Assembly: GCF_900188085.1 (NCBI RefSeq)
Contig: NZ_FZOU01000010.1
Span: 62,001 to 126,000 of the forward strand
Direction: 5' to 3'
Source of the DNA: Granulicella rosea
GTDB lineage: Bacteria > Acidobacteriota > Terriglobia > Terriglobales > Acidobacteriaceae
Length of the DNA stretch: 64,000 nucleotides
This document shows, piece after piece, positions 41,032 through 49,737 of the stretch. Under the pieces are notes generated by a model, which did no database searches, had not been told where the DNA came from, and was given only the letters and a program-made list of their open reading frames with translations. Position 1 is the stretch's first letter, and every line of letters starts with the position of its first letter. A program made the translations under genes and the position numbers.

Positions 41032-41062
41032 TCAAGACCTGACACAAGAGAGAAGAAAGATC

Positions 41063-42364
41063 ATGGCTACCGTCAGTGCAGTTCCCGCCAAAACAGCTTC
41101 GACCTCCGGGTCGCTCCATCGCCTGGGCGTCGTCTGCGGGTTGGCGGCGGGCGTCTGGCTGGGCGCGGCGGAGGCGCCGACGAAGCTGGTGAACGCCGGC
41201 TTCTCGCCCTTCGCGATCTCGCTCTGCATGGTCGCCGGCGTCTTCACCGCGCGCTGGACCTTTCCCACGCTTTTGAAGGGGACGAGCTACGTCTTTGCCG
41301 ACCTGATGGCGAAGAAGCACCTGATCGTCTGGGCGATCCTCGCCGGTTGTCTCTGGGCGGTGGCCAATACGCTGACCGTCTTTGCCGTCCGCGATGTGGG
41401 CCTCGCGACGGCCTTTCCGCTCTGGAATACGAACTCGCTCATCGGCCTGCTTTGGGGGCGCGTGCTCTTCCGCGAGCTCGAAGGCGCCGGCGCGAAGAAC
41501 ACCCTGAAGGTCGTCGTAGGCGGCATTGCGATTGTGATCGCGGCGATCATGCTGGGCTTCAGCACGATCCAGGGCGGCGGCACGTCCGCGTCGCCGCACG
41601 CGATTCACGGGCTGATCGCCGCCGCCGGCGCATCGCTGATGTGGGGCACGATGTACGTGCCGTATCGCAAGGCCTACCTCAGCGGGATGAATCCGCTCTC
41701 CTTCGTCACCGCGTTCACGGTCGGTGAACTGGGCATGATGGGCGCGCTGACCTGGACGCTCGACGGCGGCATCCACTCCTCGGTCTTCCAGCTCGCGCAC
41801 AGCCGGCAGATGCTCTTCTGGCTGTTTCTCGGCGGCTTCGTCTGGGTGATCGGCGACCTGTTTCAGCAGTTTGCGACCAAGTATCTCGGCATCGGACGCG
41901 GCATTCCGCTCTCGAACACGAACCAGATCTGGGGTCTGGCGTGGGGCGCGCTGGTGTTCGGCGAGCTGGCCTCGGCCAATCGCGCGCACCTGACGCTGGT
42001 GCTAGCGGGGTCGGTGCTGATGATTCTGGGGGCCTTCGCGATCAGCACGGCGGCGGCTTCGTCGGGCGAGCATCGCTCGAAGAATGAGGCGCTTGAGCGC
42101 GAATGCCTACGCTACGGCATGGACTATCGCGAGGTGCTGCTGGCGCAGTCGGGCGACGAGTTCGGCAGCCGCACGGAGCGCAAACGCTGGTGGGATGTGG
42201 CGATCGTCGCGGCGGCGACTGGCGTCTTCATCTGGCTGGGTGTGAACGCGGTCGTGCCGGCGCTGGCGATGAACATGGGCTGGATCGGCGTGCTCGGCGT
42301 GGTGCTGGTCGCCGCGCTGGTCGGCGGCGGATGGGCTTTGTGGAAGGAAACGAGCTTCAGCTAA
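41063..42364 (+). CDS. GRP/DMT-superfamily sugar permease
   Basis: ATG 41063 gives 433 residues with about ten to twelve membrane helices. Segments such as GLAAGVWLGAAEAPTKLVNAGFSPFAISL, DVGLATAFPLWNTNSLIGLLWGRVLFRELEG and GRGIPLSNTNQIWGLAWGALVFGEL show the internal repeat and the paired NTN-x-xx-GLLWG/GLAWG motifs of the glucose/ribose porter family. It imports a sugar with protons or Na+. A soluble loop (EHRSKNEALERECLRYGMDY) precedes the last two helices. The next gene is a LacI regulator 31 bp downstream, so the permease is probably controlled by it. Substrate not determinable; inositol, mannose or a uronate fit the neighbours. Confidence 0.83.
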   Translation: MATVSAVPAKTASTSGSLHRLGVVCGLAAGVWLGAAEAPTKLVNAGFSPFAISLCMVAGVFTARWTFPTLLKGTSYVFADLMAKKHLIVWAILAGCLWAVANTLTVFAVRDVGLATAFPLWNTNSLIGLLWGRVLFRELEGAGAKNTLKVVVGGIAIVIAAIMLGFSTIQGGGTSASPHAIHGLIAAAGASLMWGTMYVPYRKAYLSGMNPLSFVTAFTVGELGMMGALTWTLDGGIHSSVFQLAHSRQMLFWLFLGGFVWVIGDLFQQFATKYLGIGRGIPLSNTNQIWGLAWGALVFGELASANRAHLTLVLAGSVLMILGAFAISTAAASSGEHRSKNEALERECLRYGMDYREVLLAQSGDEFGSRTERKRWWDVAIVAAATGVFIWLGVNAVVPALAMNMGWIGVLGVVLVAALVGGGWALWKETSFS

Positions 42365-42395
42365 ATTTCCGGCGTAAGCTATTCAGGGAACCCAT

Positions 42396-43403
42396 ATGGC
42401 TGTCCGACTGAAAGATATTGCCAAGGATCTTGGCGTTTCGACCGTCACCGTTTCGAAGGTGCTGCGCGGCAACACCGACATCGGCGAGCGCACGCGGCAG
42501 CTTGTGCTGGACCGCATGCGCGAGCTGAACTATCAGCCAAACATGATGGCGCGCGGCCTCGCGAGCGGCCGCTCCTACACCGTCGGTCTGGTCGTGCCGG
42601 ATCTGGTGCATCCGTTCTTCGGCGAGTTTGCCAAGTCGCTGGGCGGCGCGCTTCGCCGCAGCGGACGCGCGCTGATCATCGCGTCGTCCGAGGAAGATCC
42701 GGAGATCGAGCGGCAGGAGATTCGCACGTTGCTGAGCCGCGGCGTGGACGTGATGCTGGTGGCCTCGTGCCAGCCGCATCCGGAGGCTGCGAGCTTCAGC
42801 GGCGAACGTGTGCCGTTCGTGCTGATCGATCGCAACTTTCCGGCGATGGAGGCAAACTTCGTCGGCTCGAACGACGTCAAGGTCGGCGAGCTGGCGACGC
42901 GACACCTCATCGAGCTCGGCCGGCGGCGCATCGCACACATCGGCGCGCAGGAGATGAGTCCGTCGCTCGACCGTCTGACCGGTTACAAACGGGCTCTGGC
43001 CGCGGCGGGGATTCCCGCGCAGAAACGGCTGGTCGTCACACGCAAGCGGTTTGAGGAGACCGGCGACTCGGTCGGCTACCAGGCGATGCAGGAGCTGCTG
43101 GCAGGCAAGGTGCGGCCGGACGCGGTCTTCTGCTACAACGACCTGTCGGCCATCGGCGCGATGCAGGCGGCCATGCATGCGGGGCTGCGCATCCCGCAGG
43201 AGATCGCCTTCGTTGGCTGCGGCAACCTGCGCTACGCCGAATATCTGAAGATTCCGCTGACCTCGATCGACCACGCAACGGACAAGATGGGCGAGGTCGC
43301 GGCCAAGCTGGCGCTTGAACTTGCCGCCGATCCGAAGCAAACGCCGCAGACCGTGCTGCTGGATCCGAGGCTGGTGGTGCGGCAGTCGAGCGCGGTGCTG
43401 TAG
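42396..43403 (+). CDS. LacI-family transcriptional regulator of the sugar/uronate genes
   Basis: 335 residues. HTH at 4-25 (RLKDIAKDLGVSTVTVSKVLRG), hinge helix PNMMARGLASGRS, then the ligand-binding domain (TVGLVVPDLVHPFFGEFAKSLG...PFVLIDRNFP...HIGAQEMSPSLDRLTGYKRAL...PDAVFCYNDLSAIGAMQAAM...TSIDHATDKMGEVAAKLAL). It is co-oriented with the permease. LacI proteins with such hinges bind palindromes with a central CG. GTTACCGSTAAC-like sites occur in both divergent promoter regions flanking this gene set, making it the natural regulator. Confidence 0.9.
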   Translation: MAVRLKDIAKDLGVSTVTVSKVLRGNTDIGERTRQLVLDRMRELNYQPNMMARGLASGRSYTVGLVVPDLVHPFFGEFAKSLGGALRRSGRALIIASSEEDPEIERQEIRTLLSRGVDVMLVASCQPHPEAASFSGERVPFVLIDRNFPAMEANFVGSNDVKVGELATRHLIELGRRRIAHIGAQEMSPSLDRLTGYKRALAAAGIPAQKRLVVTRKRFEETGDSVGYQAMQELLAGKVRPDAVFCYNDLSAIGAMQAAMHAGLRIPQEIAFVGCGNLRYAEYLKIPLTSIDHATDKMGEVAAKLALELAADPKQTPQTVLLDPRLVVRQSSAVL

Positions 43404-43429
43404 AGCTACCGGTTCCCCTACGGACCACT

Positions 43430-43648
43430 CTTCGTTCGCACGATGTGCAGCTCAAGATCGAGCATGAGATGAATGTGCGTGTCTGCGATCTTCCGTTTTC
43501 GCTTGTGACGAACCTTGCGCTTGGGGAGAAGTGGACAGGCGATCCGTTCGATCGGATGATCGTCAGTCATGCGAAGGCGAACGGGTTGGCGGTGCTGATC
43601 TCTTCCGATGAGAAGATCGCGGAGAACTATCCGCGTACTGTCTGGTAG
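43430..43648 (+). pseudogene. VapC (PIN-domain) toxin remnant
   Basis: Only the C-terminal about 65 residues of a PIN toxin remain: VRVCDLPFSLVTNLALGEKW then DPFDRMIVSHAKANGLAVLISSDEKI and ENYPRTVW. The N-terminal catalytic strand with its first Asp and a start codon are missing; upstream codons (LKIEHEM) look like a partly deleted middle portion. No vapB is present. It is a decayed addiction module. Confidence 0.7.
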
Positions 43649-43746
43649 ACGCTGGAACCGCAGATCCTCTTCGAGGAGGACAAAGCAGGGAGCAAAGATT
43701 CCCTGCGGGAACGACAAACCAGAGGGACATAGGCCAGAACAAGGAC

Positions 43747-43780
43747 AAAGGGCAGGCTCAAACTTCGAGCCTGCCCTTTT
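43747..43780. terminator. Intrinsic terminator between convergent transcripts
   Basis: A 13-bp perfect stem (AAAGGGCAGGCTC at 43747-43759, complement 43767-43779) with a 7-nt loop and TTTT tail ends the plus-strand LacI transcript. On the minus strand it lies 20 bp after the TonB receptor stop and also has a short U stretch, so it works in both directions. Confidence 0.88.
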
Positions 43781-43800
43781 ATCCTTCACCGACCTGGGAG

Positions 43801-46800
43801 TTAGAAGGTGAACTTGGCCGCTGCCTGGAAGATGCGCGGGTCGTTGGCTGCGGTGGCATATCCGAAAGTCGCGGAGTTGAGGGCGGTCGAAAAGGTGTTG
43901 AAGAACGGGTGGTTAGCGAGGTTGAAGACCTCCAGGCGCATGTTCAGCTTGAGCCGGTCATACACAGGGAAGGTGCGGTTGATGGAAGCGTCGATGTCAT
44001 AGTAGTTCGGCCCGTGGAAGGCGTTGCGACCGAGGTTGCCGAATGTTCCTGCAGGCTGTGCGGCGAAGGCCGCTTTGGTGAGATAGAAGCCAGTCGCCGT
44101 GTTCTTCTGGGTGATCTTACCTCCGTTGTAAACGATGGAAGCATTGACGAGGTTTGGACGATCGAGACCCTGGCTGTTGAGCGAGACGTCCTGACCGGTC
44201 GTTACGTTGATGGGAGCGCCACTCAGAATACGAACCAGCGGAGCGATCTCCCAATCGTTGACGAGCGCGCCGGTAAAGCCGTGCAGGCTCTTGAAGTTGC
44301 TGCGTGCGATGAAGGTGGTGTTGAAGATATGACGGATGTCGAAGCCGCAGTTGGCACGGTCTCCACGGGGGTTGGCGGGATTCTCGTAGACCGGCGCGGA
44401 GACGTCGCCGTTGGCGTCGCCGGAGGCGATGCAGTGCGACCAGGTGTAGTTGGCGAGGAAGCTGAAGTTATGCGACATGCGGTGCTGGACAGCCACGATG
44501 ACGCCGTTATAGCTGGAGTTTGCGCCGTCGTCGACCGAGGTCATCGTGGGGCTGTAATACGCGCCCTGTGCCGGGTTGATGAGCGACAGGACCGTGCGGT
44601 TGTTGGCGTTGGCGGTCGAGGAGCAGAGCTTGCCCGCGGCCGGCAGGCCGGTCGTCGGGGTCAGCGCGCCGCAGGAGCCGGTGACGCCGGTGGATGTGCC
44701 CGGGATGTAGACCGCCGGGTTGACGGCCTTGCCCAGCCACAGGTGCGAGTTCTTGTTGCCCAGGTAGCTGAGCGACATATTCCAGCCTGCGCCGAGATCC
44801 TGCTGAACGCTGGCGGTCCACTGGTTCACGGTCGGGGTCTGGATATGGCGCGGGATGACGATGTAGAGAGTATTGGTGGGGAAGGTGGCGGAGGAGTTCG
44901 GCGGGAAGACGCCGGGGAACGGGTCGCCGCCGGGATAGCTGGCATAAGGGTTGGCAAGAGAGATTTTGCCCGTCTGGTCGATCTCGTCGGTATAGGGCGG
45001 GTTGGAGGTCAGACGCTGGGTGGCGAAGAGGCCGGGGCTGTCGTACATGATCGCGCCGCCGAGGCGGAAGACGGTCTTGCCTTTGCCGAAGGGATCGTAG
45101 GTGACGCCGAGGCGCGGGGAAAAGTTGGCGAGGCGGTTGTCGGTAAAGGACTTGGGGACGCCTGCGTCGCCGAAGAACGACGAGCCGGCCGGAGCGTTGG
45201 GGAAGACTGTGCTGTGCTTGCCGGCGATGAAGTCCGCCATGGAGAAGCTGCTGCCGCGGCCGAACTTATCCTGCTGGAAGAGGTTGGGCTCCCAGCGGAG
45301 TCCGACGGCCAGGGTGAGTCTGGGAGAGGCATGCCATGTGTCCTGCGCGTACATGCCGAAGATGGTTTGGCGATAGGTGGTCTGCTGAGCGCGGCTCTGG
45401 CTGAAGGCGTTCATCTGGCCGGTGAGGAAGTCGATCATGCCCTCGCCGGTTGCGGTAACGCCGGTGGTCGGGTTCGTGACGCCGCTGTTGAGACCACTGA
45501 AGCTGTAGTTGCCGTTCTGCAGATAGCCAGAGCTGGTGTTGTCGCCGGTGCGCACCAACTCGACGCCTGCGGCGAAGGCGTGCTTGCCTCGCAGATAGTC
45601 GATGTCGTCTGAGAAGTCCTCGGTATTGGTATTGAAGAAGCCGGGCGAGCAGGTTCCGCAGCCGACGGAGAAGCCGTTGGTGACGGTCAGCCGCAGGTCG
45701 GCGGGGACGTAGGTGAAGAGATTTGCGCCGATGGTGTTGGCGTTGATCCCACCAGCGGTGGGTCCGCGGGTATCGCGGCGACGAGCGTAGGTGCCATGGA
45801 AGGTGTTGACGAGGGTTGGGGTAACGATAAACGTTTCGCCGAAGGTGAAGCTCTGGACGCGCTCGTCGTTACCGGCAGAGGTGGTCAGGAGCAGATTGGT
45901 GGGCGAGTAGTAGGCAGGCGCGTTGTAGTTGGTGAGATAGTAGCGCGCGAACATGCTGTGCTTCGCATTCAGCGTGTAATCGACGCGGCCGATGTACTGG
46001 TCTTCCGAGTAGTTTGCTGGCAGGGCAATGCGAATGAATCCATATTGATCGGCCTGGCTGAGCGGAAGGTACTTGGTGAGTGCAATCGCCTGTGGACTGA
46101 GCTCGCTGACGCTGGTCAGCATGCGGGTTGCCGAGATATTCGCGCCGCTGATCGGGTCGGTGATATTGGCTGCATTGATTCCGCAGTTGCTTCCGGTCGC
46201 TGCGGTGCCCATCTGGCTGAAGTCGCCGGCCAGCTCGGCCGCCGTCGGGATGCAGTAACCCGTGGCGTTGCCAACCTGCCGGTTGCGCGTGCCCTGGTAG
46301 CCGCCGAAGACGAAGAGCTTATCCTTCAGGATCTTGCCGCCGAGCGTGCCGCCGAACTGGTTGCGCTTGAGCGTGTCCTTGGCTGAGGAGAAGAAGTTCG
46401 TCGCGTTGATGATGTTGTTGCGGATGAAGTCGAAGGCCGTGCCGTGCCACTGGTTCGTGCCCGAGAGCGTAACGACGTTGACCAGCGCGCCGGGGTGCAG
46501 ACCCGCGCGGGCCGGCAGGGAGTTCGACTCGACCGAGAACTCGCGGAGCGCGTCGGGGAAGGGATAGGGCAGGTTGGTGTTGGTGAAGGTGTCGGTGTGC
46601 GAGCCGCCGTCGAGCGTGTAGTTGTTGTAGTTGCCCTGCGAACCGGCGACCGCGATGACGGTCGAGGTCGCGTAGGTCTTCGAGCCGACGAGGTCGCCGG
46701 TGGGCGCGGTCACGGCGCCGCCGGAGACGAGGATCAACTGCGTGGCTTGGCGGCCGTTCAGCGGCATCTCGGTGATGCGCGCCTGGTCGATGACCTGTTT

Positions 46801-47238
46801 ATAGCTGCTGGTTTCGGTCTCGAGCGCGCCGCCGGCCTGCGAGGCGTCGACCTCGATCTGCACGTCGGACGCGCCGAGCTTCAGCGTGGCGTTGATCTGG
46901 ATGTTGTTGCCGACCTCGAGCACGCCGTGCTGGATATAGCCGGAGAAGCCAGTCGCGGTGACGGAGAGCGCGTACGGGCCGACGGGAACGTTCGGCAGGC
47001 TGTAGATACCGGAGTCGTCGGTGACGGTGGAGCGCGAGGTTCCGGTCTCGGAGTTGGTCAAAGTGACCTTCGCGGCCGGCACGGTTGCGCCGGTCGGGTC
47101 GGTGACGACACCGGCCACGCTGGCGGAGCCGGCGGTCTGGGCGAAGAGGCTTGTGGAAAACAGGAAGACCAACGCCAGCATGGCGAGCGTAAGATTCCGG
47201 AGGCGTTCCGTTGCGTGTAACTGACCCCTGAGGTTCAT
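43801..47238 (-). CDS. TonB-dependent receptor, Oar-like with carboxypeptidase-regulatory domain
   Basis: ATG 47238 with AAGGAG 6 nt upstream gives 1145 residues. A signal peptide ends in FSTSLFAQ. A CarboxypepD_reg domain (VAGVVTDPTGATVPAAKVTLTNSETGTSRSTVTDDSGIYSLPNVPVGPY, about 40-90) is followed by a plug (RITEMPLNGRQATQLILVSGG) and a long barrel rich in aromatic strands, ending AAKFTF. Such receptors of about 1100 residues are numerous in Acidobacteriota and import oligosaccharides or other polymers across the outer membrane with TonB energy. The divergent gene is a GH105 unsaturated-uronyl hydrolase sharing a promoter with a perfect LacI palindrome, so pectin-derived oligosaccharides are a reasonable ligand. 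Confidence 0.93.
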   Translation of the reverse strand: MNLRGQLHATERLRNLTLAMLALVFLFSTSLFAQTAGSASVAGVVTDPTGATVPAAKVTLTNSETGTSRSTVTDDSGIYSLPNVPVGPYALSVTATGFSGYIQHGVLEVGNNIQINATLKLGASDVQIEVDASQAGGALETETSSYKQVIDQARITEMPLNGRQATQLILVSGGAVTAPTGDLVGSKTYATSTVIAVAGSQGNYNNYTLDGGSHTDTFTNTNLPYPFPDALREFSVESNSLPARAGLHPGALVNVVTLSGTNQWHGTAFDFIRNNIINATNFFSSAKDTLKRNQFGGTLGGKILKDKLFVFGGYQGTRNRQVGNATGYCIPTAAELAGDFSQMGTAATGSNCGINAANITDPISGANISATRMLTSVSELSPQAIALTKYLPLSQADQYGFIRIALPANYSEDQYIGRVDYTLNAKHSMFARYYLTNYNAPAYYSPTNLLLTTSAGNDERVQSFTFGETFIVTPTLVNTFHGTYARRRDTRGPTAGGINANTIGANLFTYVPADLRLTVTNGFSVGCGTCSPGFFNTNTEDFSDDIDYLRGKHAFAAGVELVRTGDNTSSGYLQNGNYSFSGLNSGVTNPTTGVTATGEGMIDFLTGQMNAFSQSRAQQTTYRQTIFGMYAQDTWHASPRLTLAVGLRWEPNLFQQDKFGRGSSFSMADFIAGKHSTVFPNAPAGSSFFGDAGVPKSFTDNRLANFSPRLGVTYDPFGKGKTVFRLGGAIMYDSPGLFATQRLTSNPPYTDEIDQTGKISLANPYASYPGGDPFPGVFPPNSSATFPTNTLYIVIPRHIQTPTVNQWTASVQQDLGAGWNMSLSYLGNKNSHLWLGKAVNPAVYIPGTSTGVTGSCGALTPTTGLPAAGKLCSSTANANNRTVLSLINPAQGAYYSPTMTSVDDGANSSYNGVIVAVQHRMSHNFSFLANYTWSHCIASGDANGDVSAPVYENPANPRGDRANCGFDIRHIFNTTFIARSNFKSLHGFTGALVNDWEIAPLVRILSGAPINVTTGQDVSLNSQGLDRPNLVNASIVYNGGKITQKNTATGFYLTKAAFAAQPAGTFGNLGRNAFHGPNYYDIDASINRTFPVYDRLKLNMRLEVFNLANHPFFNTFSTALNSATFGYATAANDPRIFQAAAKFTF

Positions 47239-47335
47239 GTCGTGCTCCTTGTACAACTTAGCGGCGCTGCGGTCGCTGTTTTTCGCTACGAAACAATTTC
47301 CTTATTTCGTGCGGGACAGAATATAGTTACCGGTA

Positions 47336-47347
47336 ACGTGAACTGTC
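47336..47347. promoter_or_regulatory. LacI-type operator, site 3 (perfect palindrome)
   Basis: GTTACCGGTAAC lies between the divergent TonB-receptor (start 47238) and GH105 (start 47385) genes, 37 bp from the latter. It is the fully symmetric version of the sites at 40570 and 40775. Confidence 0.7.
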
Positions 47348-47384
47348 AACTAGCGCACGTCACAAACGCACAGGCGGGACCATC

Positions 47385-48479
47385 ATGAAACGAATCAGCC
47401 AGTTAGCTCCCATTTTTGCCGCGGCCGCGCTCGCCTTCGCAGGCGTCGCACCCGCCCAGACCGCCGGATCCGGCTATTTCACGAACTGGCCCAGCGGAAC
47501 CTCGCCCGAAGAGGTGGGCAAGGCCGTCTCCGAGCACTTCGTCACCAGCCCGCACCAGTACACCGCGACGATCCACTACTCCGAGGCCAATACCTGGTAC
47601 GGCGCGCTGACCTTCGCGCAGCTCACCCACGACCCGGCGCTCCAGAAGGAGCTGATCCGGAAGTTCGAGCCGCTGATGCCTGGCGGCGCCGAGGCGGCGC
47701 GCATCCCCACGCGGCGGCATGTGGACGACTCCGTCTTCGGCATCGTGCCGCTGGAGATCGGCCTTGAGACCAAAGATCCGCGCTTTCTCGCCGAGGGGAA
47801 AAAGTGGGCCGATCGCCAGTGGGAGAATCCGCAACCGGATGGTCTTTCCGCCGAGACCCGCTACTGGATCGACGACATGTACATGCTGACGATTCTGCAG
47901 CTTGAGGCCTACCGCGCCACCGGCGACAAAAAGTATCTCGACCGCGACGCGAAGGAGATGGTCTCCTACCTCGACAAGCTGCAGCAGCCCAACGGCCTCT
48001 TCTACCACGCGCCGGACGTGCCGTTTTACTGGGGCCGCGGCGATGGCTGGGTCGCGGCAGGCATGGCGGAGATGCTGCGCGAGCTGCCGGCGAATCACCC
48101 GGACCGGCCGAAGATTCTCGCCGGCTACAGGAAGATGATGGCCTCGCTGCTGAGGTATCAGGGCAAGGACGGCATGTGGCGCCAGCTTATCGACCACGAC
48201 GAGGCGTGGCCGGAAAGCTCCAGTTCGGCGATGTTCGCCTTTGCGATGATTACAGGCGTGAAGTCCGGTCTGCTCGAAGGCGCGACGTACGGTCCGGCGG
48301 CGCGTAAAGCCTGGCTCGGAGTGGTCGGCTACATCGACCAGAATCACGACATCACCAGCGTCTGCGAGGGTACGGGCAAGCAGAACGACTTCGACTATTA
48401 CATGGCGCGCAAGCGGCGCACGGGCGACTTCCACGGGCAGGCGCCGGTGCTGTGGGCGGCCTCGGCGCTGCTGCGGTAG
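47385..48479 (+). CDS. GH105/GH88 unsaturated uronyl (rhamnogalacturonyl) hydrolase
   Basis: 364 residues with a signal peptide (IFAAAALAFAGVAPAQ). The (alpha/alpha)6 barrel is recognised by YSEANTWYGALTFAQLT, RRHVDDSVFGIVPLEIG, the catalytic-Asp strand YWIDDMYMLTILQLEAYRATGD (about 160-180), FYWGRGDGWVAAGMAEML (about 212-230) and AWPESSSSAMFAFAMITGV. Such enzymes cleave the delta-4,5-unsaturated uronate from oligosaccharides produced by pectate or rhamnogalacturonan lyases. Export signal and divergent TonB receptor suggest action in the periplasm. Confidence 0.9.
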   Translation: MKRISQLAPIFAAAALAFAGVAPAQTAGSGYFTNWPSGTSPEEVGKAVSEHFVTSPHQYTATIHYSEANTWYGALTFAQLTHDPALQKELIRKFEPLMPGGAEAARIPTRRHVDDSVFGIVPLEIGLETKDPRFLAEGKKWADRQWENPQPDGLSAETRYWIDDMYMLTILQLEAYRATGDKKYLDRDAKEMVSYLDKLQQPNGLFYHAPDVPFYWGRGDGWVAAGMAEMLRELPANHPDRPKILAGYRKMMASLLRYQGKDGMWRQLIDHDEAWPESSSSAMFAFAMITGVKSGLLEGATYGPAARKAWLGVVGYIDQNHDITSVCEGTGKQNDFDYYMARKRRTGDFHGQAPVLWAASALLR

Positions 48480-48490
48480 CCCCAAGGGTT

Positions 48491-48534
48491 TGTCATCCTG
48501 AGCGAAGCGAAGGATCCGCGTTTCGCTCGGGATG
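48491..48534. repeat. Dispersed REP-like element, copy 2
   Basis: The REP-like core TCATCCTGAGCGAAGCGA begins at 48493. An inverted partial copy (TTTCGCTCGGGATG, 48521-48534) allows a hairpin of about 13 bp. Located 12 bp after the GH105 stop, where it may act as a terminator or mRNA stabiliser. Confidence 0.7.
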
Positions 48535-48583
48535 GCGATGATCTCTCCAACCGGATACCATTCTCCCCGGGAGGAGATTCGTG

Positions 48584-49258
48584 ATGGGGAAGGTGCGTGT
48601 CGCGGCATTCGGCGTCTCGCTGGACGGTTTCAGCGCGGGGATCGAGCAGAGCCTTGAGAATCCGCTGGGCAAGGCCGGCCCGGAGATCTTTTCATGGTTC
48701 TTCCATACCAGGACCTTCCGCGAGATGCATGGGGGCGAGGGCGGCGATCTCGACGCGGACGACGTATTCGCAAAGCGCTCGTTCGAGAACGTCGGCGCCT
48801 TCATCCTGGGGCGCAATATGTTCGGCCCGGTGCGCGGGCCCTGGCCGGACGACTCCTGGAAGGGCTGGTGGGGCGAGGAGCCGCCGTACCGTACGCCGGT
48901 CTACGTGCTGACGCACCATCCGCGCGAGCCACTGGTCATGAAGGGCGGAACGACCTTCCACTTCGTCACCGGCGGCATCGACGAGGCGCTGCGGCTGGCG
49001 AAGGCGGCCGCCGGTGAGAAGGATGTGCGGATCGGCGGCGGCGTCGCGACGGTGCGGCAATATCTGCAGGCCGGATCGATCGATGCGCTGCATCTGGCGT
49101 TTGCGCCGGTCCTGCTCGGCCAGGGCGAACATCTCTTCCACGGCCTCGACCTGCATGCGCTGGGCTACGCCGTGACCGAGCGGGTGGCGACAGAATTTGC
49201 AACGCATATCGTGCTGGAGCGCTCTAACAGTTCGGTAGACGCGGCAGCGGTAAGCTAG
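48584..49258 (+). CDS. Dihydrofolate-reductase-family (RibD C-terminal-like) protein
   Basis: GGGAGGAG lies about 8 nt before ATG 48584 (a GTG directly precedes it), giving 224 residues. The fold is indicated by VRVAAFGVSLDGFSAG at the start, GAFILGRNMFGPVRGPW (about 65-82), PVYVLTHHPREPL and the Gly-rich VRIGGGVATVRQYLQAGSIDALHLAFAPVLLGQGEHLF (about 147-185), which binds NADPH in relatives. The true DHFR or RibD partner functions are not implied; members of this group are generic reductases of unknown substrate. It precedes msrB on the same strand by 25 bp. Confidence 0.82.
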   Translation: MGKVRVAAFGVSLDGFSAGIEQSLENPLGKAGPEIFSWFFHTRTFREMHGGEGGDLDADDVFAKRSFENVGAFILGRNMFGPVRGPWPDDSWKGWWGEEPPYRTPVYVLTHHPREPLVMKGGTTFHFVTGGIDEALRLAKAAAGEKDVRIGGGVATVRQYLQAGSIDALHLAFAPVLLGQGEHLFHGLDLHALGYAVTERVATEFATHIVLERSNSSVDAAAVS

Positions 49259-49283
49259 CTGAAGAGCGTCGAAAGAGGATTTC

Positions 49284-49733
49284 ATGGCGAAGTACACAAA
49301 GAGCGCGGAGGCGATCGCACAGCTTTCGCCCGAGCAGTTTCAGGTCACGCAGCGCAGCGGCACCGAGCGTCCGTTCCAAAACGAGTTCTGGGATCACGAC
49401 GAGCCGGGCCTGTACGTGGACATCGTCTCCGGCGAGCCGTTGTTCACATCGCTCGACAAGTTCGACAGCCATTGCGGCTGGCCCAGCTTCACCAAGCCGG
49501 TCGTGCCGGAGCACGTCGAAGAGCTTGTCGACACCAGCCACGGCATGCGCCGGGTGGAGGTGCGTTCGCTCCATGGCGACAGCCATCTGGGTCACGTCTT
49601 CGACGACGGCCCGAAGGCGACCGGCGGGTTGCGTTACTGCATCAACTCCGCCTCGCTCCGCTTCATCCCGCTCGACGAGCTGGAGAGCGAGGGCTACGGC
49701 GACTACGTAAAGCTGTTCGAAGGCAAGGAGTAA
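49284..49733 (+). CDS. msrB: Peptide methionine-(R)-S-oxide reductase
   Basis: 149 residues. The MsrB fold shows FWDHDEPGLYVDIVSGEPLFTSLDKFDSHCGWPSF, DSHLGHVFDDGP and the catalytic Cys119 in LRYCINSASLRFIP. The two CxxC pairs that bind zinc in many MsrB proteins are absent (VDIVSGEPLF replaces the first); Cys64 may be the resolving residue. It reduces methionine-R-sulfoxide in proteins using thioredoxin. msrA starts 4 bp after its stop. Confidence 0.94.
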   Translation: MAKYTKSAEAIAQLSPEQFQVTQRSGTERPFQNEFWDHDEPGLYVDIVSGEPLFTSLDKFDSHCGWPSFTKPVVPEHVEELVDTSHGMRRVEVRSLHGDSHLGHVFDDGPKATGGLRYCINSASLRFIPLDELESEGYGDYVKLFEGKE

Positions 49734-49737
49734 CGAC

